DNA from: Halovenus halobia
GTDB taxonomy: Archaea; Halobacteriota; Halobacteria; Halobacteriales; Haloarculaceae
Assembly (NCBI RefSeq): GCF_051414135.1
Contig: NZ_JBLKOA010000001.1
Span: 310,001 to 374,000 of the forward strand
Direction: 5' to 3'
DNA length: 64,000 nt
The notes beneath the pieces were generated by a model, which saw nothing but the letters and a program-made list of their open reading frames with translations, had not been told where the DNA came from and ran no database searches. Both the position numbers and the translations under genes were made by a program. Positions 40,531-48,844 of the stretch are shown one piece after another. Positions within the stretch are counted from its first letter, which is position 1, and every line of letters starts with the position of its first letter.

Positions 40531-42414
40531 TCAGTCGTCAGCCTCCGTTTCGAACTGCTCGCCGTCCGGACTCGCGCCGTCCAGCCGCTGCTTGAGGAGG
40601 TAACTGAGCCCACCTGCCCCACCGAGTGCGGCCGGGATACCGAAGCCGGGACCGCCGTCGTCTGAACTCTCCGAGCCGTCGTCACTGCTCTCACCGTCGC
40701 CGCTTTCGCTCCCGTCCGTGTTTTCGCCGCCATCCATATCGCTGCTCCCGTCGTCAGAACCATCGTCGGAACCGTCGTCGCCGTCGTCCATCTCACCGTC
40801 ACCCATATCCTGTCCCTCGGGCAACGGCTGGCTCGCCGGCATCGACAGTGTAACCTCTGTCCCCTCGCTAATCTCGACACCCGAGCCCTCTGGCGTGTTC
40901 AGGTAGAGGTTCCCGCCGAAGACTGTCGACACGTCGGCGTTGCTCAGCGGACCTGCCCGGGCACTCATCGCCAGCCGGAGCGTATCGCCGGACTGGAATC
41001 GGCCCTGCACGCCCGAGAGGTCGAGTTCGATCGTCTCCTCGGCTTCGAGCCGATAGGGGGTGACTTGCTGTTTGAGCGTCGTCGCTTCGCCCTCGCGGAC
41101 GCGCTGGACAGCAAAGAAGAGGTGACTCGGTCCATCGCCGGTTGGGGTCGCTTCGACAGTCACCTGCGGGAGCCCGTTGACCTCCGTTTCCTCGCTGATT
41201 TCTCGGTCGATGGTCGCCACGTTTGCGTCTCCACCAGTGAGTTCGACTGTCTCATCCATAGCATACGACAGCGACTTGCGCTCGTACGGCGGGAACTGGT
41301 CGGCGGCCATGAACGCGTCGGCTGGTTGTTCGGCGTCCGCGGCGGCTTCGGCGTCGAAGTAGTGGTACGTCGAGAGTCCGTGGTTGCCGTCGCCTTTGAG
41401 GTGTGCGTTCATCCAGGCGAGCGCCTGCCGGCCGACGAACTGCCGTGAGAGGCCCGACCCCGGCGGGTAATTGTCTCCCTGGCCGAGGATGTGTGTGCCG
41501 TCCTGCCCAGCGATAAGTGTCGTGTCGGCACCACTGTCCTGGATTTTCCGGAAGTTTCCAACCCCCTGATTCATCGGGAACAGTTGGTCGGTCCACTCCG
41601 GAATGAGCAGCGCTGGCGTATCGATTTCGCCGTAATTTATCGGCGACCGAGAGCGGTAAAATTCGATGTCTTCCTCGGTCATGTATCCACGGTCCAGAAT
41701 CGCCTGCGATTTCTGGTTGACTTCCGGAGCGACATCGCCAGTTGGTGGGGCCCGATTCGCTCCGAGATCGAGCGCTCTGAGCCACCCAGTCTTGAGAACG
41801 CCGTTTATCTCCAGCGCCTCTGCGAGGTTGTACCACGTTGCTCGCGGCACGATCGCGTCGAGGCGGTCGTCATTCGCCGCGGTACGCAACTGAATCCCCC
41901 CACCGTACGAGACGCCGTCCATTCCGATGCGTGGATTGGTCTCGCTGTCGGTCATCACGGCGTCCTGCTGCGCAAGATAGTCGATGAGTGCGCTGGCGTC
42001 TCTGCGTTCGAGATCGCTGGTCGAGTTCACCTGTCCCCCCGAACCATCACTCTCCTCAGTCTTTCCGAATCCACGAGAGGTGTATGCCAGCACGACAAAT
42101 CCATTGCTTGCGTACACCTCCGCGAGTGGTTGCAACTGACGCTTGTCCCCACCCCATCCGTGAGTCATCAGCATCGCCGGATGCGGTCCATCTGCGTCTG
42201 GATTGTAAAACGTCGTGTCGAGTTCAGTTCCGTCGAAGGACTCGATTACGCGCTCCTCCGTCTGGAAGGAGCCGTCACTCTGTAACGCTGCAACTGGATG
42301 CGCGAACGGATCGAACTCCGTCTGGCTCGCAATTCCCCCAATCCCTATCGCTGCACCGAGATACTTCAGTACGTTCCGCCGTGTCTCTGCTGGTCGGCTT
42401 GGTTCGTCCACCAT
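40531..42414 (-). CDS. Secreted CocE/NonD-type (S15) hydrolase with PGF-CTERM-like tail
   Basis: 627 aa from ATG 42414. A Tat signal (RRNVLKYLGAAIG), an alpha/beta hydrolase domain with GMDGVSYGGGIQL as the nucleophile elbow, and a jelly-roll C-terminal domain typical of X-Pro dipeptidyl-peptidase/CocE proteins. A long Asp/Ser/Gly-rich linker (about residues 515-590) precedes GPGFGIPAALGGAGGLSYLLK, which resembles PGF-CTERM sorting motifs. After it comes an unusual acidic tail of about 20 residues. The TATA element CTTAAAG at 42442-42448 favours this start over the upstream GTG. Confidence 0.82.
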   Translation of the reverse strand: MVDEPSRPAETRRNVLKYLGAAIGIGGIASQTEFDPFAHPVAALQSDGSFQTEERVIESFDGTELDTTFYNPDADGPHPAMLMTHGWGGDKRQLQPLAEVYASNGFVVLAYTSRGFGKTEESDGSGGQVNSTSDLERRDASALIDYLAQQDAVMTDSETNPRIGMDGVSYGGGIQLRTAANDDRLDAIVPRATWYNLAEALEINGVLKTGWLRALDLGANRAPPTGDVAPEVNQKSQAILDRGYMTEEDIEFYRSRSPINYGEIDTPALLIPEWTDQLFPMNQGVGNFRKIQDSGADTTLIAGQDGTHILGQGDNYPPGSGLSRQFVGRQALAWMNAHLKGDGNHGLSTYHYFDAEAAADAEQPADAFMAADQFPPYERKSLSYAMDETVELTGGDANVATIDREISEETEVNGLPQVTVEATPTGDGPSHLFFAVQRVREGEATTLKQQVTPYRLEAEETIELDLSGVQGRFQSGDTLRLAMSARAGPLSNADVSTVFGGNLYLNTPEGSGVEISEGTEVTLSMPASQPLPEGQDMGDGEMDDGDDGSDDGSDDGSSDMDGGENTDGSESGDGESSDDGSESSDDGGPGFGIPAALGGAGGLSYLLKQRLDGASPDGEQFETEADD

Positions 42415-42441
42415 GTCACAAGTGACCACTCAGATTAATCA

Positions 42442-42448
42442 CTTTAAG
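42442..42448 (-). promoter_or_regulatory. TATA box of the CocE-type hydrolase gene
   Basis: The minus strand reads ACCTTAAAGTG with the core CTTAAAG 28-34 bp before ATG 42414, the usual spacing for a leaderless haloarchaeal transcript. Confidence 0.5.
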
Positions 42449-42536
42449 GTTTGGTAGCACTCGGTGGCAGGGTTTATAAGTGAGGCGTATACAGTAAACT
42501 ATTCGCCCCAAATTAAGTACAGCGTAACCGGAACGA

Positions 42537-42555
42537 GGGGAAGAGAAAAACACTG
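42537..42555 (-). terminator. T-rich tract after nirK
   Basis: Read on the minus strand, TGTTTTTCTCTTCCCC follows the nirK stop (42596) by about 40 bp. T-runs are the usual archaeal termination signal; it is the best candidate between nirK and the hydrolase gene. Confidence 0.35.
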
Positions 42556-42595
42556 TATATTTTAATCGCGACTCCCCACGAGTCAGCGCGTTACG

Positions 42596-43690
42596 TCAGG
42601 CCGGGTCTGGGTCGAAGATCTCGGGTTCGGGTTCACCCTCCACATTGATGATACCCAGTAGGCCCTCCCGTGCGACTCGCGTCAGTGCGTGGTCGACCAG
42701 CTTGATCGGCTCTGGAACTGGGGTGTCGATTTCGGCGATTGCGACACTCCCTGGGACCACTGGTGCGGTTTCGACGTAGTGGTCCGGCTCGGAGGCCACC
42801 GCACCGTCGCGGTAGAACGTCTCCCAGACGTTGCCGATGGCGTGCCACGAACTGGTGAGGTTCGGTCCACCGTTGGCGTGGAATATCCTGATCCGTTCGC
42901 CTTTGTCGACGTTGACTGGCCCGTAGCCGTCGCTCGTGATGGCGTAGGCTTCGCCGTTGAGGCAGGTGTAGGTCGGGTCTTCGGACTTCATCGCTTCGAA
43001 GTCGAACTTGTGGTGGCCCTTCTCACCTGCTGGGCTGTCCGTGTAGATTTCGTGCTGGCCGAAGTAGAGTTCGCGGTCGACTTCGGGCAAGCCGTCTTTC
43101 GGTTCGACCAGAATCGCGCCGTACATCCCGGAGCTGATGTGGTAGTCGAGGTTCGGGACCGCACAGTGGTAGACGAACACACCAGGGTATTTGGCCTTGA
43201 ACTTGAATGTCTCCGTCTCACCAGGCTGCACCGTCGATGCTGATGCACCACCGCCCGGACCGTAGACGGCGTGGAAGTCGACGTTGTGGGGCATCGCGTT
43301 AGACTCGTCGTTGGTGAGTGAGACGGTGACCGTGTCATCTTGGCGGACACGGACCATCGGGCCGGGGATACGGCCGTCGAAGGTCATGTAGTCGAAGGTC
43401 ACTCCGGGCTCGATTTCTGCCGTCTGTTCGAGGGTGGTCATCTCCACCTCGTGGTGGCGAGGACTATTCCAGTCGACGGGGTCCGGCAGTTCCGTCGGGT
43501 CGGCAGCAACTCGGTCCGTGTCGACCGACTTCGCTGGGGATGTACCGTTCGATTCCGTCTGGTTGTCTGCAGGCTTGGCGGTAGAGTCGTCATTGACTGC
43601 GTTATTGAGACAGCCTGCAACAGACATTGTGCCACCGACACCCGCGGCTTTGAGTACGGTTCGACGGTTTTGTGGATTTCCTTCAGTCAT
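42596..43690 (-). CDS. nirK: Copper-containing nitrite reductase
   Basis: 364 aa. Tat motif NRRTVLKAAGVGG and lipobox AGC indicate an exported lipid-anchored enzyme. Two cupredoxin domains: type-1/type-2 copper ligands in MPHNVDFHA and VYHCAVP and YHISSGMYG. NirK reduces nitrite to nitric oxide in denitrification. The length is typical. TATA-like ATTTTATACA lies at 43721-43730, 31-40 bp before ATG 43690. No other denitrification gene is adjacent. Its electron donor could be a halocyanin. Confidence 0.95.
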   Translation of the reverse strand: MTEGNPQNRRTVLKAAGVGGTMSVAGCLNNAVNDDSTAKPADNQTESNGTSPAKSVDTDRVAADPTELPDPVDWNSPRHHEVEMTTLEQTAEIEPGVTFDYMTFDGRIPGPMVRVRQDDTVTVSLTNDESNAMPHNVDFHAVYGPGGGASASTVQPGETETFKFKAKYPGVFVYHCAVPNLDYHISSGMYGAILVEPKDGLPEVDRELYFGQHEIYTDSPAGEKGHHKFDFEAMKSEDPTYTCLNGEAYAITSDGYGPVNVDKGERIRIFHANGGPNLTSSWHAIGNVWETFYRDGAVASEPDHYVETAPVVPGSVAIAEIDTPVPEPIKLVDHALTRVAREGLLGIINVEGEPEPEIFDPDPA

Positions 43691-44050
43691 TGGTGCTCAC
43701 ATACTGTCGTTGTATATCCATGTATAAAATCCGGCCAGCAGGTTCCCAGGCCCTGGATACCCTTCTCATTGGCCGAGAGGCACCCCGGACAAAATCGGTC
43801 GAGTCTTTAAGTATGTATTCGGCTACAGCGGAGACTTGCTCGTTGCGGACGGTTCGCACGCGACCCGGTGCAGGCGCCAGCGTAATTCCCGGTGGTGGCG
43901 GATGACCGCTCAGTTGCGTTGGAGTCGGGGGAGAAACTGACCGGCAGTGTACTGAGACCAGCAGGAACTACCCGCTCACAGGGAGTTGCTCGTCGGAACC
44001 GATCCGCAACAACCAAATACGCATTCATACAAGACACGGATGATTGAGGA
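43691..44050. other. 360-bp intergenic region between nirK and atp promoters
   Basis: Divergent promoters for nirK and atpH must lie here. The nirK TATA-like element at 43721-43730 is visible. On the plus side an A-rich ACCAAATACGC lies 30-40 bp before atpH. No convincing gene is visible; a 30-codon frame from ATG 43813 is Gly/Arg-rich and has no support. Confidence 0.5.
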
Positions 44051-44383
44051 ATGCCTGACCAGAAGGTACTACGGGAAATCAAAGAGTCCGAGGCAGAGGC
44101 CGACGAACTGATCGCAGAGGCCGAACAGGAGGCCGACACACGGCTCCAGGAGGCTCGGGAAGAGGCCGAGCAGATCCGCCAGGAGGCCCGCGAGGAGGCC
44201 GAGCAGGAGGCTGAAACGCGGATCGAGGACGCACGCGAGGAGATCGAAGAGGCTCGTGCGGAGATTCTCGACGAAGGCGAACAGGCCCGTGAGGAACTCG
44301 AATCGAAGGCTGAGGGCCGCATCGACGACGTCACGGAGTATACACTGGAACAGTTCAAGGAGGCGATTCATGCTCAGACCTGA
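44051..44383 (+). CDS. atpH: A-type ATP synthase subunit H (peripheral stalk)
   Basis: 110 aa, almost one continuous coiled coil with Glu/Ala/Gln/Arg repeats (e.g. EEAEQIRQEAREEAE). It pairs with AtpE in the peripheral stalk. It is the first gene of the atpHIKECFAB operon. It overlaps atpI by 14 bases. Confidence 0.9.
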   Translation: MPDQKVLREIKESEAEADELIAEAEQEADTRLQEAREEAEQIRQEAREEAEQEAETRIEDAREEIEEARAEILDEGEQAREELESKAEGRIDDVTEYTLEQFKEAIHAQT

Positions 44384-46586
44384 GCAAATGTCGAAGGTCT
44401 CGGTGGCTGGCTCCAAACGCGTTATGAGCGACGCCATCGAGACGATGCACCAACTGAACCTCGTCCACATCACCGACTACGACGGCTCGTGGGACGGCTT
44501 CGAGCCCGGTGACTCGCTGGAAGGCGCTGACGAAACGTCCAGCAAACTGGTCACGGTCCGGGCACTCGCAAACAGTCTCGACCTCGACGGCGACGAGGTC
44601 AACACCGACGCGGCGGTCGACCTGACCAACGCCGACGAACAGCTCGAAGAGATTCGCACACAGGTCAACGACCTCGACGACCGACAGGACAACCTCGAGG
44701 ACCGACGCCGCGAAATCGACGAACAGCTCGACCAGATGGAGCTGTTCGCAGATCTCGGGCTGGACCTGGACCTGCTGTGGGGCTACGACTCTCTAGATGT
44801 CGTCGTTGGCGAAGGTGACGGCGAGGCTATCGCGGAGTCACTCGAAGCGGCCGAGCACATCGCAGCCTTCGACGTCTTCACCGGCGACGAGTCGAACAGC
44901 GTGGCTGTCTTCGGCTACTCCGAAGATGACGCCGACGACGACCTCGACGACGCGCTCGTCGGTGTTCCGTTCACGGCCTACGAAGTTCCGGAAGTCGACG
45001 GCGACCCACAGAGTAACGTCGCCGACCTGCAAGAAGAGCGCAAACAGGTCGAAGCAGAACTGGAGAAAATCGACAACGAACTCGAATCCATCAAGATCAA
45101 CTCCGGGAACTTCCTGCTGGCGCTGGAAGAAGAACTCACAATCGAGGCCCAGAAGACCGAAGCGCCGCTGCGCTTCGCGACGACGGACCACTCGTTCATC
45201 GTCGAGGGCTGGATTCCGACGGAGAAAGTCGAGGCGCTGCGGCAGACCTTCGACTCCAAGGTTGGCGACCAGCTCGAAGTCTCGGAGATCAAGCGCGCGA
45301 AGTACACCGACGCCAGCGGCCACTCCGAAGAGGAAGTTCACGAGGAGGAAGCCGCAACTGATGGCGGACAGCCGATTGCGGACGAAGACGATTCCGAACC
45401 AGAGGTGATGGCTGACGGTGGCAAATCCGATGGTGACCTCGTTACCGTCGAGGACGACCCGCCGGTCGTCCAGCAAAACTCGAAGCTCGTCAACCCCTTC
45501 GAGATTCTGACACGGGCGGTCAACCAGCCGAAATACTCGGAGTTCGACCCGACGATTACGCTGTTTCTGACCTTCCCGCTGTTCTTCGGGTTCATGATTG
45601 GCGACGTGGGCTACGGGCTGCTGTACGTCTTCATCGGCTACGCAGTCTACCGAAAATTCGACAGCAAGGCGCTGTCTGATTTCGGCGCCGTCGTCGTCTG
45701 GCTCGGATTATTGACGACGCTGTTTGGCTTCCTCTACGGTGAGATACTCGGCCTGCACTTCATCGAACAGATGGGGATGGAGCCGGTGCTCAAGAAGGGA
45801 ATCGACTCGACTGCGTGGGCGATTACGTGGCTGTTGGTCTCGGTGGTCGCCGGCTGGCTCCACCTGAATCTGGGCTACATCTTCAACTTCGTCGAGGAGT
45901 GGACCATCCACGGCGCGAAACCGGCCGTTGTCGAGGTCGGCTCGTGGCTGCTGATGCTGAACGGACTCTGGGTCTTCATCTTCAGTGACCTGTTCTCGGG
46001 CGCGAAACCTGGCTTCTTGGTCGGCAGTGAAGCGCTGTTCGCGACTGGACCGCTCGGATTCGGCTTCGAGGGCTTCCCGGCGATTGCGGGCATCGTTGGC
46101 CTCGCACTGTTCGCTCTCGGTATCGTCATCATCATTACCGGGCCGTGGTACGAGGTTGTCGAGTTCCTCGTTCCGCTCGCCCACACACTGTCGTACACGC
46201 GGCTGGCAGCAGTCCTGCTGGCGAAGGCAGGGATGGCGCTGGCGGTCAATCTCCTGTACTTCGGCGCGTACCGAGATTCGGAAGGGTTCCACTTCATGCA
46301 CACCTACGAACCCGGCTACACGCCGAAACACGGCGAGGTTGTCTTCGGCGGGCTGGCGAACATGGGTAGCACATTTCCGCTCGGTCCGTTCCAACTCGGA
46401 CTGGAGGGTGCAATCCTCGGCTTGCCGGTGTATCTCATCGGTCATGCCGTCGTGTTAGCAATCGGAGGAACCGCCGCGATACAGGCTGTCAGGCTCGAAT
46501 ACTTCGAGTTCTTTGAGAAGTTTTATGAAGGCGGTGGCAAGAAGTATGAACCGTTCGGACACGAACGAACGCACACATCGGACTAA
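44370..46586 (+). CDS. atpI: A-type ATP synthase subunit I (a-type)
   Basis: 738 aa from ATG 44370, inside the atpH end. N-terminal soluble half with a coiled coil (DLDDRQDNLEDRRREIDEQ) and a C-terminal half with about seven membrane helices starting near residue 395 (TLFLTFPLFFGFMIGD). The conserved Arg lies in the HTLSYTRLAAVLLAK segment and should release protons from AtpK. An acidic loop (residues about 310-360) separates the halves. The open frame upstream to 44256 overlaps atpH and is not used. Confidence 0.93.
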   Translation: MLRPEQMSKVSVAGSKRVMSDAIETMHQLNLVHITDYDGSWDGFEPGDSLEGADETSSKLVTVRALANSLDLDGDEVNTDAAVDLTNADEQLEEIRTQVNDLDDRQDNLEDRRREIDEQLDQMELFADLGLDLDLLWGYDSLDVVVGEGDGEAIAESLEAAEHIAAFDVFTGDESNSVAVFGYSEDDADDDLDDALVGVPFTAYEVPEVDGDPQSNVADLQEERKQVEAELEKIDNELESIKINSGNFLLALEEELTIEAQKTEAPLRFATTDHSFIVEGWIPTEKVEALRQTFDSKVGDQLEVSEIKRAKYTDASGHSEEEVHEEEAATDGGQPIADEDDSEPEVMADGGKSDGDLVTVEDDPPVVQQNSKLVNPFEILTRAVNQPKYSEFDPTITLFLTFPLFFGFMIGDVGYGLLYVFIGYAVYRKFDSKALSDFGAVVVWLGLLTTLFGFLYGEILGLHFIEQMGMEPVLKKGIDSTAWAITWLLVSVVAGWLHLNLGYIFNFVEEWTIHGAKPAVVEVGSWLLMLNGLWVFIFSDLFSGAKPGFLVGSEALFATGPLGFGFEGFPAIAGIVGLALFALGIVIIITGPWYEVVEFLVPLAHTLSYTRLAAVLLAKAGMALAVNLLYFGAYRDSEGFHFMHTYEPGYTPKHGEVVFGGLANMGSTFPLGPFQLGLEGAILGLPVYLIGHAVVLAIGGTAAIQAVRLEYFEFFEKFYEGGGKKYEPFGHERTHTSD

Positions 46587-46610
46587 TAACACAACCCCCA
46601 ACACATACCA

Positions 46611-46850
46611 ATGATTGAACCCCTAAGCGTTGCACTAAGTACAGGAGGAGGACTTGCACCACAGTCAGCCGCAGCAATCGCAGTCGGACTAGCTGCACTC
46701 GCAACCGGCTACGCACAGCGCGGAATAGGATCCGCTGCAGTAGGTGCCGTCGCAGAGGACAGCGACAATCTCGTCTCGGGACTGATCTTCACGGCAATTC
46801 CTGAGACGCTGATTATTATCGCGTTCGTGACCATCTTCATCGTGGGTTAA
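46611..46850 (+). CDS. atpK: A-type ATP synthase subunit K (c-ring proteolipid)
   Basis: 79 aa, two membrane helices. The proton-carrying Glu65 lies in the second helix (AIPETLIII). Two-helix K subunits give a ring with one carboxylate per hairpin. The start is MIEPLSVALS, 24 bp after atpI. The Gly-rich helix motif AAIAVGLAALATGYAQRGIG is typical. Confidence 0.95.
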   Translation: MIEPLSVALSTGGGLAPQSAAAIAVGLAALATGYAQRGIGSAAVGAVAEDSDNLVSGLIFTAIPETLIIIAFVTIFIVG

Positions 46851-46875
46851 CGGCTCACACCCCCCTTATTCACCT

Positions 46876-47457
46876 ATGAGTCTGGATACAGTTGTCGAGG
46901 ACATCAGAGAACAGGCCCGCGCGCGTGCGGACGAAATCCGCGACGAAGCGGAGGCTGAGGCAGACGAGATTCTCGCCGACGCCGAGTCCGACGCCGAGGA
47001 GATCCGCGAGGAGATTCTCGCCGACGCAGATCGGACAATCGAGCAGGAGCGCGAACAGAAACTCTCGAGTGCGAAACTCGAAGCCAAGCAGGCTCGACTG
47101 GAGGCACGTCGGGATGTCCTGCAGTCCGTTCGGTCGGACATCGAGCAGGACGTTGCAGAGCTCTCGGGCGACGAGCGCGAGGAACTGACCGCAGTGCTCC
47201 TGGAGGCAACTGCCGAGGAGTTCGACGACGGCGAGTCTGTCGAAGTCTACGGCCGTGCCGACGACCAGGAGCTACTCGAAGACCTGCTCGAAGACTACGA
47301 CGGCTACGAGTACGCTGGCGAGTACGACTGTCTCGGCGGCGTCGTCGCCGACAGCGAGCAGTCCCGCGTCCGGGTCAAAAATACGTTTGATTCGATCCTC
47401 GACGAAGTCTGGGAGAACAACCTCCGTGAAATCAGCGACCGACTGTTCGAGCAATGA
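46876..47457 (+). CDS. atpE: A-type ATP synthase subunit E
   Basis: 193 aa. N-terminal long coiled coil with Ala/Glu/Asp heptads, C-terminal globular domain ending LREISDRLFEQ. It forms the peripheral stalk with AtpH. The next gene starts within its stop (ATGA). Confidence 0.93.
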   Translation: MSLDTVVEDIREQARARADEIRDEAEAEADEILADAESDAEEIREEILADADRTIEQEREQKLSSAKLEAKQARLEARRDVLQSVRSDIEQDVAELSGDEREELTAVLLEATAEEFDDGESVEVYGRADDQELLEDLLEDYDGYEYAGEYDCLGGVVADSEQSRVRVKNTFDSILDEVWENNLREISDRLFEQ

Positions 47458-48515
47458 GCGCGACTGGTAGCTCCAACCCCGAGTACGTGAATGCCCGCGT
47501 CCGCTCACGCCGAGCTGCGCTGTTCGCCGAGGAGGATTACCGCAAACTCGTCCGGATGGGCACGGGTGAGATCGCCCGCTACATGGAAGAGACCGAGTAC
47601 GAGGCAGAGATGAACGACCTCGGTGCTCGCCACAGCGGTGTCGACCTGATCGAATTTGCGCTCAACCGGAACCTCGCCAAACACTTCGAGGACATGCTCG
47701 AGTGGGCGGACGGCGAACTCCACGCACTGATCGCAAACTACCTCCGGAAATTCGACGCTTGGAACGCCAAGACGGCGATTCGTGGTGTCTATTCCGGAAC
47801 CAGTCCCGACGACATCGAAGGCGACTTTATCCGTGCCGGCGAGTTCGACGACCAACTGCTGAACTCGCTGGCAAACGCTGGTTCTATCGAAGAAATTGTC
47901 GAGTTACTCGACGGCACGATATTCGAGGAGGGGCTGGAACTGGCGTACGAGGAGTTCGAGGAGCAGAGCGTGCTCGTCCCGCTGGAAAACGCGATTGACA
48001 AGACGTTCTACGAGCACCTGCTCGACGACGTGAACATGGTTACCCTCAACCAGTACAGCCCGAAAGGACTGTACGTCGAGGTCCTGCAGGCCGAAATCGA
48101 CTTCCGGAATATCCGCAACGCACTGCGGCTCTCCCGGACCGGCACGGACCTGGACCCCGAGGAGTACTACATCGACGGCGGCAAACTGTTCAAAGAAGGG
48201 CAGCTCCGACAACTGGTTGGCAGCTTCGATGACCTGGTCGAGTACATCCGAGACAGTTCCTACGGTGACGAACTGTCGGCTGGCCTCGCGGAGCTGGAGT
48301 CGGCACAGAGTCTGAGTGCGTTCGAGCAGGCGCTGGACGCTGCACTGCTCGAATACTCGGACACGCTGTCGCACTCACACCCAGTGTCGATCTGCTCGGC
48401 GCTGTCGTACATTCTCGCCAAGGAGCGAGAAATCGAGAATGTCCGGGCAATCGCCCGGGGCCGGGAGGTTGGTCTCTCGGTCGAGGAAATCGAAGAGGAG
48501 TTGGTGGTAATATGA
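47454..48515 (+). CDS. atpC: A-type ATP synthase subunit C
   Basis: 353 aa, all-helical V-type C/d subunit joining the rotor to the K ring. Typical parts are NPEYVNARVRSRRAALF at the N-terminus and ILAKEREIENVRAIARG at the end. Overlaps atpE by 4 and atpF by 4 bases. Confidence 0.93.
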   Translation: MSATGSSNPEYVNARVRSRRAALFAEEDYRKLVRMGTGEIARYMEETEYEAEMNDLGARHSGVDLIEFALNRNLAKHFEDMLEWADGELHALIANYLRKFDAWNAKTAIRGVYSGTSPDDIEGDFIRAGEFDDQLLNSLANAGSIEEIVELLDGTIFEEGLELAYEEFEEQSVLVPLENAIDKTFYEHLLDDVNMVTLNQYSPKGLYVEVLQAEIDFRNIRNALRLSRTGTDLDPEEYYIDGGKLFKEGQLRQLVGSFDDLVEYIRDSSYGDELSAGLAELESAQSLSAFEQALDAALLEYSDTLSHSHPVSICSALSYILAKEREIENVRAIARGREVGLSVEEIEEELVVI

Positions 48516-48844
48516 GCCAGGAAATCGCAGTTATCGGCAGTCCTGATTTCACCACTGGCTTTCGCCTCGCCGGCGTCCGCAAGTTCCAGAACATCCCCGA
48601 AGACGACAAGTCTGAGAAGCTCGATGCCGCAGTCGAGGAGACATTGGCAGACGATGGCGTCGGAATCGTCGTGATGCACGACGGAGACCTGGATTACCTC
48701 TCCCGAGGAGTTCGACAGGACGTCGAGACGAGTGTCGAACCAGTTGTGGTGACACTGGGCGGCGGTGCAGGCAGCAGTGGATTGCGCGAACAGATCAAAC
48801 GAGCAATCGGAATCGACCTGATGGACGAAGACAACAATGAGTAA
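48512..48844 (+). CDS. atpF: A-type ATP synthase subunit F
   Basis: 110 aa. Rossmann-like fold start EIAVIGSPDFTTGFRLAGV. It is a rotor shaft subunit with AtpD. It overlaps atpC by four and atpA by eight bases. Confidence 0.93.
   Translation: MSQEIAVIGSPDFTTGFRLAGVRKFQNIPEDDKSEKLDAAVEETLADDGVGIVVMHDGDLDYLSRGVRQDVETSVEPVVVTLGGGAGSSGLREQIKRAIGIDLMDEDNNE

Noticed and set aside
43813..43905. 30-codon frame in the nirK-atpH gap
   Set aside because: Gly/Arg-rich composition and no promoter or ribosome-binding support.
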